The notes under the pieces were generated by a model. It was not told the DNA's origin and made no database searches. It saw only the letters and a list, made by a program, of their open reading frames with translations. This document shows positions 6,826-7,988 of a DNA stretch of 7,988 nucleotides, piece after piece (positions within the stretch are counted from its first letter, which is position 1; each line of letters opens with the position of its first letter). The position numbers and the translations under genes are program-made. The stretch is taken from contig CADCIU010000077.1 in the NCBI GenBank assembly GCA_902801585.1, positions 1-7,988 of the forward strand. The letters run 5' to 3'. The DNA comes from an uncultured Lachnospiraceae bacterium. Lineage in GTDB: Bacteria > Bacillota_A > Clostridia > Lachnospirales > Lachnospiraceae.

Positions 6826-7752
6826 TTATATTTTCACATCCAATCCAAACTCCTCGGGGCGGAATCTGGGACAGACATTTTCCCGCGAAGCTATGACCGA
6901 AGCGGCAAGTCTCGTCCCGATCCTGCAGGATTCTCCCACGGTTTTTCCGTAGGTCAGGCCGATCGCGACACCCGCGAAAAAGGCATCCCCGGCGCCGGTC
7001 GTGTCGACGACGTCTACCCGGAGTGCCGGGCAGACCCCCGACTCCCCTTTGTCATCCGCATAGGCTGCGCCCTGCTCTCCCATTGTCACAATGATCCTGG
7101 GAATCCCGGACTGACGCACTTTCCGAGTCAGGATCTCCCTCATCCGATCGGGCGATACCCCGGTATAGTCCTCTGTAAAAAGCATTCCGGCTTCCTGCTC
7201 GTTGCAGACCAGCACCGCCGTCTGCTGCAGGAGGTCACGCCGCTTCATAGCGATCGCCATATTGGAGATTACCGTGTAAACTGCCTTCCCGTGCTTTTTT
7301 GCAAGATCCAGAACCTTCTTGAGGATCGGCACTTCCACATCAAATTCGATAACGATACTGTCTGCGGATGCAAAGATCTCATCGCCGTGCTCATCAAGCA
7401 CATCCTCAATAGCAGAGAGATCCGGCCTTCTCGAAATAGACGCAATCACGTCCCCGTCATTGTCGAACACGGCGAGCCAGGTCCCGAGCCCCTCCGGACT
7501 GCGGGCGATATAGCGGATGTCCACCTTGTGACGGATCAGGTTTCTCACGACGTCGTCGCTGATGCCGGTGTCATCCACAACGCTCAGAAACGTCGGTCTC
7601 AGCTCCACATTGGCTATATCTTCCACGACATTGCGCCCGACGCCGCCGTGTACCTGCACGACCCTTCCTACATTCCTTCCGCCCGGGATATACTGCGCCA
7701 GCGGATATCCCTTCACGTCTACAAATGATGCCCCGATCACTACTATTCCCAT
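6826..7752 (-). CDS. PfkB-family kinase, YeiC/pseudouridine-kinase-like (308 aa)
   Basis: This is a complete ribokinase-fold sugar or nucleoside kinase of normal length for the family, expected in the cytoplasm. Visible motifs: the N-terminal strand MGIVVIGASFVDVKGYP with the substrate-binding Asp12; the GGVGRN substrate loop (36-41), which is PfkB signature 1; NEQE (184-187), the N-x-x-E motif linked to Mg-phosphate binding; VTMGEQGAAY (222-231), a nucleotide-binding strand-loop; and DTTGAGDAFFAG (250-261), PfkB signature 2 with the catalytic base Asp256. The GGxGRN loop and the ESG segment (237-239) recall E. coli YeiC, a pseudouridine kinase making pseudouridine 5'-phosphate. No pseudouridine-5'-phosphate glycosidase gene is adjacent, so the substrate is inferred only and another nucleoside or sugar remains possible. 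The start is supported by GAGGGG six bases upstream of the ATG. The gene has its own promoter and terminator and appears monocistronic. Confidence 0.88.
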   Translation of the reverse strand: MGIVVIGASFVDVKGYPLAQYIPGGRNVGRVVQVHGGVGRNVVEDIANVELRPTFLSVVDDTGISDDVVRNLIRHKVDIRYIARSPEGLGTWLAVFDNDGDVIASISRRPDLSAIEDVLDEHGDEIFASADSIVIEFDVEVPILKKVLDLAKKHGKAVYTVISNMAIAMKRRDLLQQTAVLVCNEQEAGMLFTEDYTGVSPDRMREILTRKVRQSGIPRIIVTMGEQGAAYADDKGESGVCPALRVDVVDTTGAGDAFFAGVAIGLTYGKTVGESCRIGTRLAASVIASRENVCPRFRPEEFGLDVKI

Positions 7753-7780
7753 GTCTGTCCCCTCAAACGTTCCCGGTCGG

Positions 7781-7824
7781 GATGCTGATATATGTCAGTT
7801 GTTCAGCATCTCCGGGGTGCTGAA
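7781..7824 (-). promoter_or_regulatory. Mutually exclusive hairpins in the kinase leader
   Basis: GATGCTGA (7781-7788) and TCAGCATC (7803-7810) are perfect 8-base inverted repeats. TTCAGCA (7802-7808) is also perfectly complementary to TGCTGAA (7818-7824). The middle segment can therefore pair with either partner but not both. In the transcript the first hairpin loop contains CCCC (7817-7814), which could pair with the GGGG of the ribosome binding site (7762-7759). This could be an RNA switch or a repeated operator for a DNA-binding regulator. A further small inverted repeat, TCCCG-GT-CGGGA, lies at 7771-7782. Confidence 0.4.
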
Positions 7825-7835
7825 TATATATATCA

Positions 7836-7844
7836 AGTATATCA
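7836..7844 (-). promoter_or_regulatory. Extended -10 promoter for the kinase gene
   Basis: The minus strand reads TGATATACT, with five of six -10 consensus bases and the TGN extension. No strong -35 is seen. TTGATATA occurs twice in tandem here, nine bases apart. Transcription would start near 7829, giving a leader of about 77 bases that contains the alternative hairpins at 7781-7824. Confidence 0.4.
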
Positions 7845-7905
7845 ATTCTCCGCCAATGTTGTACAGAACGCATCTTTTCTTCTGTATCGACTAATACTTT
7901 CCCAA

Positions 7906-7932
7906 TCTGCCGGACTATAGAGTACCGGCAGA
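7906..7932 (-). terminator. Hairpin at the end of the upstream gene, possible weak terminator
   Basis: TCTGCCGG (7906-7913) pairs perfectly with CCGGCAGA (7925-7932) around an 11-base loop. The TAG stop of the partial upstream gene lies inside the loop. On the minus strand only TT follows the stem, so as an intrinsic terminator it is weak. It may instead protect the 3' end of the message. Confidence 0.3.
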
Positions 7933-7988
7933 GAGGGTTTCATCCTTTCTGGGGCGGCCGCGCTTTCGCTTAGGCTTCTGCTCGGTCT
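7915..7988 (-). CDS. C-terminal tail of an unidentified protein with an AT-hook-like motif (partial)
   Basis: Only the last 23 codons and a TAG stop are inside the window, so the protein cannot be identified. The tail contains KPKRKRGRPRKDE, a strongly basic stretch around a GRP core as in AT-hooks, which bind the minor groove of AT-rich DNA. It then ends in TLSAGTL. Similar basic GRPRK stretches also occur as disordered tails in RNA- or DNA-binding bacterial proteins, so nucleic-acid binding is suggested and not shown. The strand matches the rest of the window. The other two minus-strand frames give less plausible peptides, one with an early stop. The gene is followed by about 160 non-coding bases before the kinase. 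Confidence 0.5.
   Translation of the reverse strand, partial: TEQKPKRKRGRPRKDETLSAGTL

Overview
The window looks like chromosomal DNA from an anaerobic, Gram-positive Firmicute of the Clostridia, probably Lachnospiraceae-like. This is an inference from the protein types, the purine-rich Shine-Dalgarno sites, the roughly balanced base composition and the secreted protein with WYYF-type wall-binding repeats. No rRNA or other marker gene is present. Every supported gene is on the minus strand, so the window is read here from its right end to its left end.

Region by region, in transcription order: (1) 7915-7988 is the last 23 codons of a gene whose product ends in a basic, AT-hook-like tail. (2) 7753-7914 is an intergenic region with an extended -10 promoter and a leader that can form two mutually exclusive hairpins. 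(3) 6826-7752 is a complete PfkB-family kinase resembling YeiC-type pseudouridine kinases, followed by a strong intrinsic terminator at 6786-6810. (4) 6618-6785 holds the promoter and leader of the next gene, including a predicted H-type pseudoknot just upstream of its ribosome binding site. (5) 894-6617 is one very large gene for a 1907-residue secreted protein. It has a signal peptide, a Glu/Pro-rich linker, about thirteen predicted beta-sandwich modules, and a C-terminal array of about thirteen 20-residue cell-wall-binding repeats. A terminator follows at 781-830. (6) 664-780 is a promoter region with a perfect TATAAT in an extended -10 context. (7) 1-663 is the first 221 codons of a probable iron-sulfur oxidoreductase, cut by the window edge.

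The genes do not look like one pathway. Each appears to be its own transcription unit with its own promoter and terminator. The most unusual content is the giant surface protein: its ectodomain can be read as three diverged copies of a four-module block plus one extra module, no catalytic domain was recognised in it, and its mRNA leader appears to be structured. I found no CRISPR array, tRNA, rRNA, insertion sequence, phage gene or defence cassette.
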